The notes: generated by a model not told the origin, from the letters alone. A DNA stretch of 64,000 nt from Maribellus sediminis (GCF_011799805.1 NZ_WXUB01000002.1:558001-622000), one strand, 5' to 3'. Shown: positions 1 to 10,974, counted from the stretch's first letter. Translations and numbers: made by a program.

Positions 1-1786
1 AAACCTGAAACTGAACAAGGAATACATTGTATTTGGGAAACCTGCCGAGTTTGGAGGTAAGATAAGCGTTGTTCATCCTGAATTGGAAACCGAAGAGGAA
101 AAACAATTAAAACCAGTGGGATTGTTCCAGGGGTATTACAATACCTCCGAGAACATGAAAAAGAAGTACTTGAATTCGAAGGCCATTAACAAAATGCAAT
201 TAACGTTGATCAGCCTGTCCCGGGGAAAGATTAAGGAAACCTTACCAGCGGAACTGGTGGACAGGATGAAACTGATGAGCCTGGAAGAAGCACTTTTCAA
301 CATTCATAAACCCGAAAACACCCTGCTATTAAAAAAAGCTACCTTTCGTTTAAAGTTTGAAGAGCTGTTTTTTATTCAGTTAAAAATTCTCGCGTTAAAA
401 CATAACCGCGATCAAAAATTCAAAGGTTTCAGGTTCGAAAATGTTGGCTACAACTTTAATACCTTCTTTAACGATTTCCTGCCATTCAACCTTACCGGGG
501 CACAGAAAAAGGTAATCAAAGAGATTAGAAGAGACGTAAACCGAAACACACAAATGAACCGCCTCTTACAAGGCGACGTGGGCAGCGGAAAAACCCTGGT
601 GGCACTAATGACCATGCTGATCGCCATGGATAACGGATTTCAAAGCTGCCTGATGGCCCCGACCGAAATTCTCGCACAACAGCATTTTCAGTCGATTTCG
701 AAGTTTCTGATCGGAATGAATGTAAAAGTTGGATTGTTGACCGGCTCAACAAAAACCAAAGAACGAAAAGAACTGTATACAGCCCTGCAATCGGGCGAAA
801 TGTCGATCATTATCGGAACGCACGCTTTAATTGAAGATACGGTAGTATTTAATAACCTGGGATTGGTTGTAATCGACGAGCAACATCGTTTTGGAGTGGC
901 CCAACGTGCAAAACTTTGGCAGAAAAACGACCTGATTCCGCCGCATATTTTGGTGATGACCGCCACTCCTATCCCGCGTACCCTGGCGATGACGGTTTAC
1001 GGCGACCTTGACGTTTCGGTGATCGATGAACTGCCTCCGGGAAGAAAACCCATCCAAACCATGCATTTTTACGAGAACCGCCGCAAACAGGTGTACAACT
1101 TCCTAAAACAACAAATTGAAAAAGGCACCCAGGTTTATGTCGTTTATCCGTTGATCTCAGAATCTGAAAAAATGGACCTCAAAGATCTGGAAGAAGGTTA
1201 TCGTCATCTGTCGGAAGTATTTCCCGAATACAAACTGAGCATGGTGCATGGTAAAATGAAACCGGCGATTAAAGAGAGTGCCATGCAGCATTTTAAAAAT
1301 GCCGAAAGCCAAATAATGGTAGCCACCACCGTTATTGAAGTGGGAGTTGATGTGCCAAATGCTGCCGTTATGGTGATTGAAAGTGCAGAACGTTTTGGTT
1401 TATCGCAACTGCACCAGCTGCGTGGCCGCGTTGGCCGGGGAGCCGAACAATCGTATTGCATATTGATGTCGTCGTATAAATTGAGCAACGAAAGCCGGAA
1501 ACGCCTGGAAACGATGGTGCGAACCAATGATGGTTTCGAAATTGCCGAAGTAGACATGAAATTACGTGGCCCCGGCGACCTGGAAGGAACACAACAAAGT
1601 GGCATGGGCTTCGATCTGAAAATTGCGAACCTGAGTAAGGATGGTGAAATTCTGCAGTTGGCCCGAAATGTTGCTAACGATATTCTCGATGATGATCCTT
1701 ACCTGCAAAAGGAACAAAACCAGCTACTGCTTAGAAATTTACTGTCATCGAAAGAAACCGGCTTCGACTGGAGTTCGATCAGCTAG
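1..1786 (+). CDS. recG: ATP-dependent DNA helicase RecG, 5' end cut by window
   Basis: RecG is a superfamily 2 helicase that remodels stalled replication forks and branch-migrates Holliday junctions. The frame is open from base 2, with no start inside the window, so only about the last 595 residues are present; a family member is usually near 700. Visible motifs are Walker A GDVGSGKT (about nt 570-595), the RecG-type DEQHRFG box (from nt 875), TATPIPRTLA, VGVDVPNA and the arginine-finger box RGRVGRG (about nt 1420-1441). The N-terminal remnant FGKPAEF belongs to the wedge/OB domain. The gene ends five bases from the convergent CDF gene, leaving no room for a separate terminator. Identification is secure; the missing part lies left of the window. 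Confidence 0.97.
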   Translation, partial: NLKLNKEYIVFGKPAEFGGKISVVHPELETEEEKQLKPVGLFQGYYNTSENMKKKYLNSKAINKMQLTLISLSRGKIKETLPAELVDRMKLMSLEEALFNIHKPENTLLLKKATFRLKFEELFFIQLKILALKHNRDQKFKGFRFENVGYNFNTFFNDFLPFNLTGAQKKVIKEIRRDVNRNTQMNRLLQGDVGSGKTLVALMTMLIAMDNGFQSCLMAPTEILAQQHFQSISKFLIGMNVKVGLLTGSTKTKERKELYTALQSGEMSIIIGTHALIEDTVVFNNLGLVVIDEQHRFGVAQRAKLWQKNDLIPPHILVMTATPIPRTLAMTVYGDLDVSVIDELPPGRKPIQTMHFYENRRKQVYNFLKQQIEKGTQVYVVYPLISESEKMDLKDLEEGYRHLSEVFPEYKLSMVHGKMKPAIKESAMQHFKNAESQIMVATTVIEVGVDVPNAAVMVIESAERFGLSQLHQLRGRVGRGAEQSYCILMSSYKLSNESRKRLETMVRTNDGFEIAEVDMKLRGPGDLEGTQQSGMGFDLKIANLSKDGEILQLARNVANDILDDDPYLQKEQNQLLLRNLLSSKETGFDWSSIS

Positions 1787-1791
1787 TTCAA

Positions 1792-2454
1792 TCAATGATG
1801 ATGGTGGTGATGGTGTTCATGAGAATGATCGTTGTTGCTCATATCCAGCAGCACAACTCCTGAATCCTTTAACAAACCAACCGACCACTTAATAATAACG
1901 AACGAACTAATTATAGCCACAATCGGATCGACAAAGGCGATATCCCAGGTTTTAGCGGCAAGCAAGCCGACGATTGCAGAAACACTCGTCATGGCATCCG
2001 CAATAACGTGCAGATACGCAGCCCGGATATTATGATCGGAATGTTCATGATCGTGATGCAGCAGAAAGGCACTGGCAATATTCACAAGCAGACCGATAAC
2101 AGCTACTTTAATCGCGTCGGTGTAAACAATTTCAGCCGGAGTGATAAAGCGCTGAACAGCCTGAAACATTATAAACAAAGCAAAAACTAAAAGCAAAAGT
2201 CCGCTGCTATAACCTGAAAGCGAAAGAATTTTATTGGAGTCAGCATCGTGATGTTTACTTTTCTCAACCTTTCGAACAAACACATAAGCCAGCCAGCTTA
2301 ATCCAATAGCCAAAACATGCGATCCCATGTGAATGCCATCGGCTAAAAGTGCCATCGATTTTGTGGTCAATCCAAAAATAATTTCAACAACCATTGTAAT
2401 CATGGTCAGCATAACCACCCACATTGTTTTTCTTTCGTACTTGTGTTTATCCAT
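1792..2454 (-). CDS. CDF-family metal cation efflux protein (DmeF-like), no C-terminal domain, His-rich tail
   Basis: A 220-residue cation diffusion facilitator with about six membrane helices. The helix-2 metal site reads D39-x2-H42-x3-H46, where most zinc CDFs have a second Asp, and the helix-5 site is H149-x3-D153 in HVIADAMTSV. These signatures resemble the Co/Ni exporter group DmeF more than ZitB or CzcD. A His/Asp-rich loop (HHDHEHSDH) lies between helices 4 and 5. The protein stops right after helix 6 and ends in HSHEHHHHHHH, so the usual cytoplasmic dimerisation domain is missing and a poly-His tail stands in its place. The substrate (Zn, Co, Ni or Fe) cannot be fixed from sequence. 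It converges with recG. Confidence 0.88.
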   Translation of the reverse strand: MDKHKYERKTMWVVMLTMITMVVEIIFGLTTKSMALLADGIHMGSHVLAIGLSWLAYVFVRKVEKSKHHDADSNKILSLSGYSSGLLLLVFALFIMFQAVQRFITPAEIVYTDAIKVAVIGLLVNIASAFLLHHDHEHSDHNIRAAYLHVIADAMTSVSAIVGLLAAKTWDIAFVDPIVAIISSFVIIKWSVGLLKDSGVVLLDMSNNDHSHEHHHHHHH

Positions 2455-2633
2455 AATTTTTAAGGCTTAGAGCTATTTACCTAACAAACCAGGTCACGTT
2501 TTGATTATTCTAAATAAGAAATCAGTGAAAGAGAGTAAAACCTTTGAACATAGAATCTATTTAACAAAATCTGATTATCAGGAGATTATCATTTCAAGGT
2601 TGCATTTTACAGCAGAAGTTAACCAGAAAAAAT

Positions 2634-2666
2634 AAAGCAGGGTAAATTTCGTTTTCACCCTGCTTC
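2634..2666 (-). terminator. Rho-independent terminator for the small lipoprotein gene
   Basis: Stem AAGCAGGGT (2635-2643) pairs with ACCCTGCTT (2657-2665). Read on the minus strand, the hairpin is followed by a T-rich run. It sits about 35 bases past the stop of the lipoprotein gene. The rest of 2455-2698 shows nothing else that I can name. Confidence 0.8.
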
Positions 2667-2698
2667 TTTAGCTTACAAGTAGCTTGTTAATACTGACA

Positions 2699-3172
2699 TT
2701 ATTTATGCGGAGCATGTATCCTACTATGCATTTGTGGGTAATCATCTTTTAAGAACTGGCTTCTTATCGAATCCATTTGCTGAATCATTTTGTCCATATC
2801 GAAAAATTCGTCTTTGAAACGATCGTGGAAATAGTTTTTACCAAACAAATCGCGCGGAAGCAAAGAATCGTTCAGCATCGGTTCCATAAAGTTCTGGCCA
2901 AAAACCGATGGCATGCGGTCGTTAAAATAGCTTTGAAACGACTGCATCAGACTGTCGACATTAACATTTATAGTGTCGCCATCGACATTTGAATACGACC
3001 AGGTGTAAGTGGAATCATAGCGAACAACATTCCCGTTCTCATCAACTTCTTTGTCAACTTTCCAACTCTCTTTTGGTTTGTTTTGAGTGCCCTTTTTATC
3101 TTTTTCTACACTTTGAGCATTGCAACCAAATGTAAAAAGAGCAACAACCGTAATAGCAAATAGCAATTTCAT
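2699..3172 (-). CDS. Small predicted lipoprotein of unknown function
   Basis: 157 residues from an ATG at 3172. This start is preferred over the longer frame because an AAGGAGGAACG ribosome site lies just before it and the protein then begins with a normal signal sequence ending in the lipobox TFGC (Cys at residue 17). The mature part is hydrophilic: a Lys/Asp-rich linker, then an acidic and aromatic region with several DSL/DSLLPRDLF-like stretches and many Met, Phe and Asp residues. I recognise no domain. It is probably anchored in the outer or inner membrane. It stands alone, with its own terminator downstream. Confidence 0.7.
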   Translation of the reverse strand: MKLLFAITVVALFTFGCNAQSVEKDKKGTQNKPKESWKVDKEVDENGNVVRYDSTYTWSYSNVDGDTINVNVDSLMQSFQSYFNDRMPSVFGQNFMEPMLNDSLLPRDLFGKNYFHDRFKDEFFDMDKMIQQMDSIRSQFLKDDYPQMHSRIHAPHK

Positions 3173-3318
3173 TTTTCGTTCCTCCTTTTTTAAAATTAAA
3201 CACTTTTGTTTGTCGGACACAAAAGGCGCAAAAGCTGTTCCAACACCGGGTTAACAACTCTTAAAAAGTGAACGATTTAGCAAAGTTTAACAGAAGTAAT
3301 ATCCTGTAAGAATGAAGT

Positions 3319-4164
3319 CTAATTTCGTGAAGTAATTTCAGCAAACAGCTGTTGTAACATTCGGGTGATGGCACCGGGAGCTCCTGTACCAACCATCTGT
3401 TCTTCAATCTGAACGACCGGCATAATCTCACTGCCTGTTCCGCATATGAACACTTCATCCATGTGGAATAGTTCAGCTTTAGTGAACAAGCGCTCTTCAA
3501 AAGGAATTTGGTGCTGGGCGCAAAGTTCCAGAATGACTTTTCGAGTAATTCCGGGTAAAATTAAGTTCGATAAAGGACGCGTAATTAAAACACCATCTTT
3601 AACAGCCATAACACTCGAATGCGTGGCTTCAGTTACAAACCCGTCGCGAACAAGTAAACACTCTCCTGCCCCGTTTTCAACGGCCTCGTTATACAACATG
3701 GTGTTCGGGAGCAAGGAAACCGACTTTATGTCGCAGCGCTGCCAGCGAATATCTTCGCGCAAAATTGTTTTTATGCCATTCTGAAGTTTATCTGTAGCTG
3801 AAGGCAGCAGAAATGCAAAAGCATAAAATGTAGCTTCAATATTTTTCGGGAAATGATGTACCCGCTGATGAGCTCCACGAGTAATTTGCCAGTAAACACC
3901 GGCTTCTTCCGATTGCAGATTGTTTTTTTCGAGCAATTCCAAAGAAATACGCTCCAACTGGTCTGTTTCTGTGAACTGAATACCTGTTTCTCTGAGGCTT
4001 CTAATTAACCGCTCCAGGTGATCGGCCATGCGGAATGCCTTGCCTTTATAGAACTTAGTCACTTCGTAAACACCGTCGGCAAAAATAAATCCACGGTCGT
4101 TAGGCGACAAACAAGCTTCGTTTTCGGCAATAAAGCTGCCGTTCAAATAAACAATCTTACTCAT
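3319..4164 (-). CDS. dat: PLP fold-type IV aminotransferase, probably D-amino-acid transaminase
   Basis: 281 residues of the branched-chain/D-amino-acid aminotransferase fold (class IV). It starts with MSKIVYLNG and has the family box DRGFIFADGVYEV near residue 24, the catalytic lysine in DIKSVSLLPN, and the cofactor-phosphate region ATHSSVMAV. D-alanine transaminases convert D-Ala plus 2-oxoglutarate to pyruvate plus D-Glu and feed peptidoglycan synthesis. Length and the residues around the lysine favour this over IlvE. An aminodeoxychorismate lyase or (R)-amine transaminase from the same fold cannot be excluded. It is monocistronic, between the lipoprotein gene and the csp terminator. Confidence 0.8.
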   Translation of the reverse strand: MSKIVYLNGSFIAENEACLSPNDRGFIFADGVYEVTKFYKGKAFRMADHLERLIRSLRETGIQFTETDQLERISLELLEKNNLQSEEAGVYWQITRGAHQRVHHFPKNIEATFYAFAFLLPSATDKLQNGIKTILREDIRWQRCDIKSVSLLPNTMLYNEAVENGAGECLLVRDGFVTEATHSSVMAVKDGVLITRPLSNLILPGITRKVILELCAQHQIPFEERLFTKAELFHMDEVFICGTGSEIMPVVQIEEQMVGTGAPGAITRMLQQLFAEITSRN

Positions 4165-4210
4165 TTCAATACAATCGGATAGTTTTTCGAAAATAGTTTA
4201 AGTGCCTAAA

Positions 4211-4240
4211 AAAGAAAAGGGATCCGCAACCGGATCCCTT
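4211..4240 (-). terminator. Strong rho-independent terminator after the cold-shock gene
   Basis: A perfect 10-bp stem, AAGGGATCCG (4217-4226) with CGGATCCCTT (4231-4240), around a four-base loop. On the minus strand it is followed by TTTTCTTTTTT. It closes the RRM-csp unit. Confidence 0.92.
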
Positions 4241-4249
4241 ATATCTCAT

Positions 4250-4444
4250 TTATTTTGTTTCAACGTCAATGGCTACCGGGCCTTTTTCACCGTCTTTTAC
4301 ATTGAATTCGACTGTTTGGCCTGCTTCAAGTGAAAAAACATCGTCCTTCACTCCTGTACGATGCACAAAGTAATCTTTGTTATCATCACCCTGGATGAAA
4401 CCAAATCCTTTAACGCTATCGTACCATTTTACGGTACCTTTCAT
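4250..4444 (-). CDS. Cold-shock domain protein (CspA family)
   Basis: A 64-residue single cold-shock domain: RNP1 is KGFGFIQ (residues 12-18) and RNP2 is YFVHRT. Such proteins bind single-stranded RNA or DNA and melt structure in mRNA at low temperature. The domain has the usual KWYDSVKGFG start and a GPVAIDV end. It begins two bases after the stop of the RRM gene and ends before a strong terminator, so the two RNA-binding proteins very likely come from one mRNA and are made together. Confidence 0.95.
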   Translation of the reverse strand: MKGTVKWYDSVKGFGFIQGDDNKDYFVHRTGVKDDVFSLEAGQTVEFNVKDGEKGPVAIDVETK

Positions 4445-4446
4445 TT

Positions 4447-4767
4447 TTAGTAACGAGGTCTGCGTTGGAAGCCACCACCGCCACCACGACGGTCACCGCC
4501 ACGATCACCACCACGGAAGTTATTTTCGCGAGGTTTTGATTCGTTAACTTTGATGTTTCTTCCGCCAACTTCAGCGTTGTTCAATTCTTTGATGGCGTTG
4601 TTAGCGCTGTCATCATCTTCCATTTCAACAAAACCGAAACCTTTGCTTCTTCCGGTCATTTTGTCTGAAATGATTTTTGCTGATGCTACTTCACCATACT
4701 CTTCAAAAATTTCTTTCAAATCTTCTTCACCCAAATTGAAGGGTAAATTACCAATGTAAATGTTCAT
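4447..4767 (-). CDS. Glycine-rich RNA-binding protein with one RRM
   Basis: 106 residues from the ATG at 4767, where the RRM itself begins (MNIYIGNLPF); the longer frame upstream adds an unrelated leader. RNP2 is IYIGNL (residues 2-7) and RNP1 is KGFGFVEM (about 42-49). After the RRM comes a Gly/Arg-rich tail of RGGD and RRGGGGG type, as in the cyanobacterial and Bacteroidota Rbp proteins that are often cold-induced. It heads a bicistronic unit with a cold-shock protein, behind a long untranslated leader. It probably acts as an RNA chaperone in the cytoplasm. Confidence 0.93.
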   Translation of the reverse strand: MNIYIGNLPFNLGEEDLKEIFEEYGEVASAKIISDKMTGRSKGFGFVEMEDDDSANNAIKELNNAEVGGRNIKVNESKPRENNFRGGDRGGDRRGGGGGFQRRPRY

Positions 4768-5014
4768 TTTATACTGTTTAAAAAAATTAATAATTGTCTC
4801 TACATTGAGAACCAACAGCAAACCATTCAAAATGGATTACTCCAAGTGTTACTTAAATACAGTATAAAATATTATATCAGGATTGAAATAACGTCGGGAA
4901 TGCACTAGAAAGATGAACTGTCCGGTTTACAAAAAATCAATAAATAAAGACCAACTTGCTAATTACCAGACAACTAAAGCAAAAATTTCTCCGTAAATCC
5001 AAAAATTAACAACT

Positions 5015-5044
5015 CAAAGGTAATTGATTCTTTGTAATCACAAA
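5015..5044 (-). promoter_or_regulatory. Bacteroidota-type promoter for the RRM-csp unit with a long 5' leader
   Basis: On the minus strand a -33 TTTG (5041-5044) lies 18 bases from a -7 TACCTTTG (5015-5022), matching the Bacteroidota consensus TTTG-N(17-23)-TAnnTTTG. Transcription would start near 5008 and leave a leader of about 240 nt before the RRM start codon at 4767. This accounts for most of the 325-base gap 4768-5092. No start site has been measured; this is pattern matching. Confidence 0.6.
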
Positions 5045-5092
5045 TTTTTTTATGAAAATTTATCTCATAACGCTGATTTACAGCAGGTATTT

Positions 5093-5806
5093 TTAATCAG
5101 CAATCAGATCGCGTATAACCACACTTGCAATATGGCAACCAAACAACGGAGGCATGTACGAAATGGTTCCGACAGTTGATTTTTTGTTGCGGCCTTCTTC
5201 TATCCTGACTGCTTTTTCATCTATTTCCTCGGAAGAGAAAACCACCTTTACTCCTTTCTTCAAACCCAGGCGGGATAGGCGTTTTCGCATCATACGTGCC
5301 AGTTTGCAGTTGTGCGATTTTGAGATATCTGCCGACTGTATTTTTGAAGGATCCATTTTGCCGCCGGCTCCCATCGAACTTACAACATTCAATCCCAGCT
5401 GCTTTGCATGAAATACCAAAAACACCTTGGGTGATAATGTATCAATCGCATCAATAACATAATCAAAAGGCTGGCTATTTAACAATTCCAGGGTTTTTTC
5501 GTCGCGGATATAATCATTAACAACTGTCAGCTCAATTTTGGGATTGATGTCTTTGAAACGTGCTGCTAAAATTTCGGCTTTGGGCAAGCCGGTAGTACTG
5601 ATCAGTGCTGGTAACTGCCGATTGCGGTTACTGGCTTCCACCACATCACCGTCAACAATTGTCATTTTTCCAATTCCTGCCCTGCACAACTGTTCTGCGG
5701 CGTAAGCGCCTACTCCACCCAGTCCGACAACCAGTACATTCATGGTGCTAAGTTTTTCAAGTTTTTCCTTCCCCAGCAACAATTCACTTCTTTCCAACCA
5801 ATTCAT
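5093..5806 (-). CDS. tcdA: tRNA threonylcarbamoyladenosine dehydratase (CsdL/TcdA, ThiF fold)
   Basis: 237 residues of the E1/ThiF/MoeB family. TcdA cyclises t6A37 in tRNA to ct6A in an ATP-dependent step. It opens with WLERSELLLG, typical for this subgroup, followed by the nucleotide-binding loop GLGGVGAYAAEQLCRAG, then DGDVVEASNRNRQ and DAIDTLSPK. No ubiquitin-like partner gene is near, which favours TcdA over ThiF or MoeB. The ATG at 5806 is chosen over a TTG at 5827 because the family begins at this Trp-Leu-Glu-Arg box. It is the last gene of a leftward run with elbB and the TatD-like gene. Confidence 0.88.
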   Translation of the reverse strand: MNWLERSELLLGKEKLEKLSTMNVLVVGLGGVGAYAAEQLCRAGIGKMTIVDGDVVEASNRNRQLPALISTTGLPKAEILAARFKDINPKIELTVVNDYIRDEKTLELLNSQPFDYVIDAIDTLSPKVFLVFHAKQLGLNVVSSMGAGGKMDPSKIQSADISKSHNCKLARMMRKRLSRLGLKKGVKVVFSSEEIDEKAVRIEEGRNKKSTVGTISYMPPLFGCHIASVVIRDLIAD

Positions 5807-5830
5807 AAAAATCAATTTAGCGAACAATAA

Positions 5831-6517
5831 TCAAACACGATCGATCAAAGTTCGTTCAACACGATTAAAATTTTTCCACACTGCCACTTTCAATTCATCT
5901 TCTGTAATTCCCTTTATTTTTGCTGCCTGACGGTATATAACACTAACATCTTCTTCCATTTCATCGGTCTCAAAAAAGATCTTTTCAAGGGGAAGTTCTT
6001 TGAATGTTTCAATGACTTTGGCCTTGTCATTAAATAATAAATGACCAAACGAAAACATGAAACCGTGGGGCAGAAATTGTTCGGTTAATTGCAGTCCACC
6101 GGTATATCCGTGAAAGATCCATGGCATTGATGGTTGCATCTTTTTTCGAAGTTCGAACACTTCGTTATAGGCTTTTACACAGTGAATCAACAAGGGATAC
6201 TGATATTCTTCGGCCATGAAAGCCTGGGCTTTAAACACACGCTGTTGTTCTGCGAAGTCCTTTTCGATAGCTTTATCCAATCCGGCTTCGCCCACAAAAA
6301 TCACGTGATCGAATTCCAGCGCCTCTTCTACTAAACGCAAGGCCTCATTATTCTCCTGCTCGGAAGTAATGTGCCAGGGATGAAGCCCAACTGAATAGAA
6401 ATTCCTGCCTGAAAAAGGCGCAAAACCGTCGCCCGGAAATATGTTTTGAACCGTTACCGTTTCCTGCTCGTAACGCGTGGAGTGTGTATGAATATCGATA
6501 TATGGTAGCGGTCTCAC
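5831..6517 (-). CDS. TatD-family metal-dependent hydrolase (short form)
   Basis: 228 residues of the TatD amidohydrolase superfamily: metal ligands IDIHTHS at the N-terminus, VGEAGLD, LLIHCVKAY, IFHGYTGG and the late ETDE box. TatD proteins are metal-dependent DNases or phosphoesterases; this shorter form lacks part of the usual 260-residue barrel edge, and its substrate is unknown. The start is a GTG at 6517, because a stop lies upstream in frame and no ATG precedes the IDIHTHS metal site. It sits seven bases after elbB and 24 bases before tcdA, so it is co-transcribed with them. Confidence 0.85.
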   Translation of the reverse strand: MRPLPYIDIHTHSTRYEQETVTVQNIFPGDGFAPFSGRNFYSVGLHPWHITSEQENNEALRLVEEALEFDHVIFVGEAGLDKAIEKDFAEQQRVFKAQAFMAEEYQYPLLIHCVKAYNEVFELRKKMQPSMPWIFHGYTGGLQLTEQFLPHGFMFSFGHLLFNDKAKVIETFKELPLEKIFFETDEMEEDVSVIYRQAAKIKGITEDELKVAVWKNFNRVERTLIDRV

Positions 6518-6524
6518 TTTATGC

Positions 6525-7175
6525 TTATTTCAACATTTCCAGAATTTTGGCAACCACATTGTTGGCACCATCGGCAATCTGACTAATTGTTGCATCCAGC
6601 ATGTAACAAGGCGTTGTAATTACCTTGTATTTTTCGTCAACAACAATTTCGCCGTGTGTAGTTTTAACATGCTTTGCACCCAGCGTTTCGATGGCATCAG
6701 CAGTCCCCTGATCCTGGCCAATCGTTACCTGAACATCGCCCAATACTTTTGCAATAAGTGCGGGAGAAATGCACAGTGCTCCAACCGGTTTTTCGGCAGT
6801 AACAGTAGCGCGTATGGCATCTTCCACCTCTTTGTTTACGGTGCAATCCGGCCCGTCGAATGCGAAAGTGCACAGGTTTTTAGCGGCACCAAATCCTCCA
6901 GGAAATACAATGGCATCGTAATCTGCGGGTGAATATTCAGATAATGCTTTAATATTTCCACGTGCAATACGTGCAGCCTCAACCAAAACATTGCGTTTCT
7001 CATTCATTTCTTCTCCGTTGAGGTGATTTACCACATGTGCCTGTTCCATATCCGGTGCAAAACACTGGTATTCGGCACCCTGCTGGGCAATAGCCAACAT
7101 TGTTAAAGTAGCTTCATGAATTTCTGCTCCATCGTAAACACCGCATCCCGCAAGTACAACTGCAATTTTCTTCAT
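6525..7175 (-). CDS. elbB: ElbB-type glyoxalase (DJ-1/PfpI superfamily)
   Basis: 216 residues matching ElbB throughout: an N-terminal AVVLAGCGVYDGAEIHEA, FAPDMEQAHVVNHL, the FPGGFGAAKNL loop and the nucleophile elbow GALCISPAL. ElbB was first described as enhancing isoprenoid synthesis and has weak glyoxalase activity; its physiological role remains unclear. It heads a leftward three-gene run. A -7-like TATTTTTG lies on the minus strand at 7199-7206, about 25 bases upstream of the start codon. Confidence 0.92.
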   Translation of the reverse strand: MKKIAVVLAGCGVYDGAEIHEATLTMLAIAQQGAEYQCFAPDMEQAHVVNHLNGEEMNEKRNVLVEAARIARGNIKALSEYSPADYDAIVFPGGFGAAKNLCTFAFDGPDCTVNKEVEDAIRATVTAEKPVGALCISPALIAKVLGDVQVTIGQDQGTADAIETLGAKHVKTTHGEIVVDEKYKVITTPCYMLDATISQIADGANNVVAKILEMLK

Positions 7176-7267
7176 CGAAAATGATTTTTATTTTCTACCA
7201 AAAATACGGCTAAATAGCGAGATATTGAAATGTTAAACACAGGCATTCCCGAGCCTTTTTGACCTAA

Positions 7268-8185
7268 TTAGCTGATCTCTTCCAGGTTATAAGGAGTTTC
7301 CTGGTAGACGTAATAATTCAACCAGTTGGAGAAAAATAAATTCGCTGTGGATTGCCAACTCATTATAGGTTTTTGCCTTGGATCGTTATCCGGATAATAA
7401 TTCACCGGAATCGTTATCGGTAATTTCTTTTTAAGATCACGTTGATACTCACCATCCAGGGTATGTCGCGAATACTCTGCATGCCCGGTAATAAATAACT
7501 GGCGTCCGTTTTTGGCTTTTAAGATGGTTACTCCTGCCTCATCCGACGTAGAAATAATCTGCAAATCGTCAACTTTTTCAATGTCCGACGCTCTTACCTC
7601 GGTATGACGGGAATGCGGCACAAAAAATACATCGTCGAATCCCCGGAATATCGGAAGATTTTCGTCGACATGGGTGTGTTTAAACACTCCGAATTTCTTT
7701 TCCGACAAAGGATATTTCGGTACACCGTAATAATGATACAATCCGGCCTGAGCCGCCCAGCAAATAAATAAGGTTGATGTTACATGGTGCTCGGCCCAAT
7801 CGAGAATCTGTTTCATTTCATCCCAGTATGTCACTTCCTCAAAAGGCAACTGTTCAACCGGTGCACCGGTAATAATCATGCCATCGTATTTCTGATTTTT
7901 TAATTCATCAAAATTCCGGTAAAAAGCACTCATGTGCGACGAAGGCGTATTCTTGGGCGTATGCCCTTTAATCTTCATGAAATCGATCTGAATTTGCAAA
8001 GGAGAATTCGACAACAGTCGTAAAAGATCTGTTTCAGTAGTGATCTTCAACGGCATCAGATTAAGGATAATGATTTTTAAGGGACGGATATCCTGGTGCG
8101 AGGCACGCGACTCATCCATCACAAAAATATTCTCTTCCTGAAGAATTTTAATCGCCGGTAATTTATCCGGAATATTTAATGGCAT
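7268..8185 (-). CDS. metA: Homoserine O-acyltransferase MetA, predicted acetyl-CoA type
   Basis: 305 residues from the ATG at 8185, where the family begins (MPLNIPDKLP). MetA acylates homoserine as the first committed step of methionine synthesis. The catalytic cysteine falls at residue 142 (FICWAAQAGLYHYYG), the same number as in E. coli, and the active-site His lies in HSRHTEV. Residue 111 is Glu (GAPVEQ). In MetA enzymes studied before, Glu here goes with acetyl-CoA and Gly with succinyl-CoA, so the product is predicted to be O-acetylhomoserine, which fits the MetY gene upstream. It is the last gene of the aspartate kinase-metY-metA run. Confidence 0.94.
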   Translation of the reverse strand: MPLNIPDKLPAIKILQEENIFVMDESRASHQDIRPLKIIILNLMPLKITTETDLLRLLSNSPLQIQIDFMKIKGHTPKNTPSSHMSAFYRNFDELKNQKYDGMIITGAPVEQLPFEEVTYWDEMKQILDWAEHHVTSTLFICWAAQAGLYHYYGVPKYPLSEKKFGVFKHTHVDENLPIFRGFDDVFFVPHSRHTEVRASDIEKVDDLQIISTSDEAGVTILKAKNGRQLFITGHAEYSRHTLDGEYQRDLKKKLPITIPVNYYPDNDPRQKPIMSWQSTANLFFSNWLNYYVYQETPYNLEEIS

Positions 8186-8216
8186 AACTTTTTTAGTATT
8201 GAGATTTCTGGTATTG

Positions 8217-8249
8217 AGTAGTGAGCAGGTACTACCTGAACTCACTACT
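8217..8249. other. Long hairpin between metY and metA
   Basis: AGTAGTGAG (8217-8225) pairs with CTCACTACT (8241-8249), and inside it CAGGT (8226-8230) pairs with ACCTG (8234-8238) around a three-base loop. A T-rich run follows only on the plus strand, where there is no gene to terminate. On the minus strand it lies inside the metY-metA transcript, about 30 bases before the metA start. Its role could be transcript processing or stability; no function is shown. Confidence 0.6.
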
Positions 8250-8291
8250 TTTTACTTTTGATTTTCTACTTTAAACTTTAAACACTGAACT

Positions 8292-10938
<2,647 letters not shown>

Positions 10939-10974
10939 GTAAAAAATAATTTTTGTAGAAAAAATATGATTGAA

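Noticed and set aside
1796-1825. Short tandem repeat at the end of the CDF gene
   Set aside because: The repeated triplets are just the codons of the poly-His tail.
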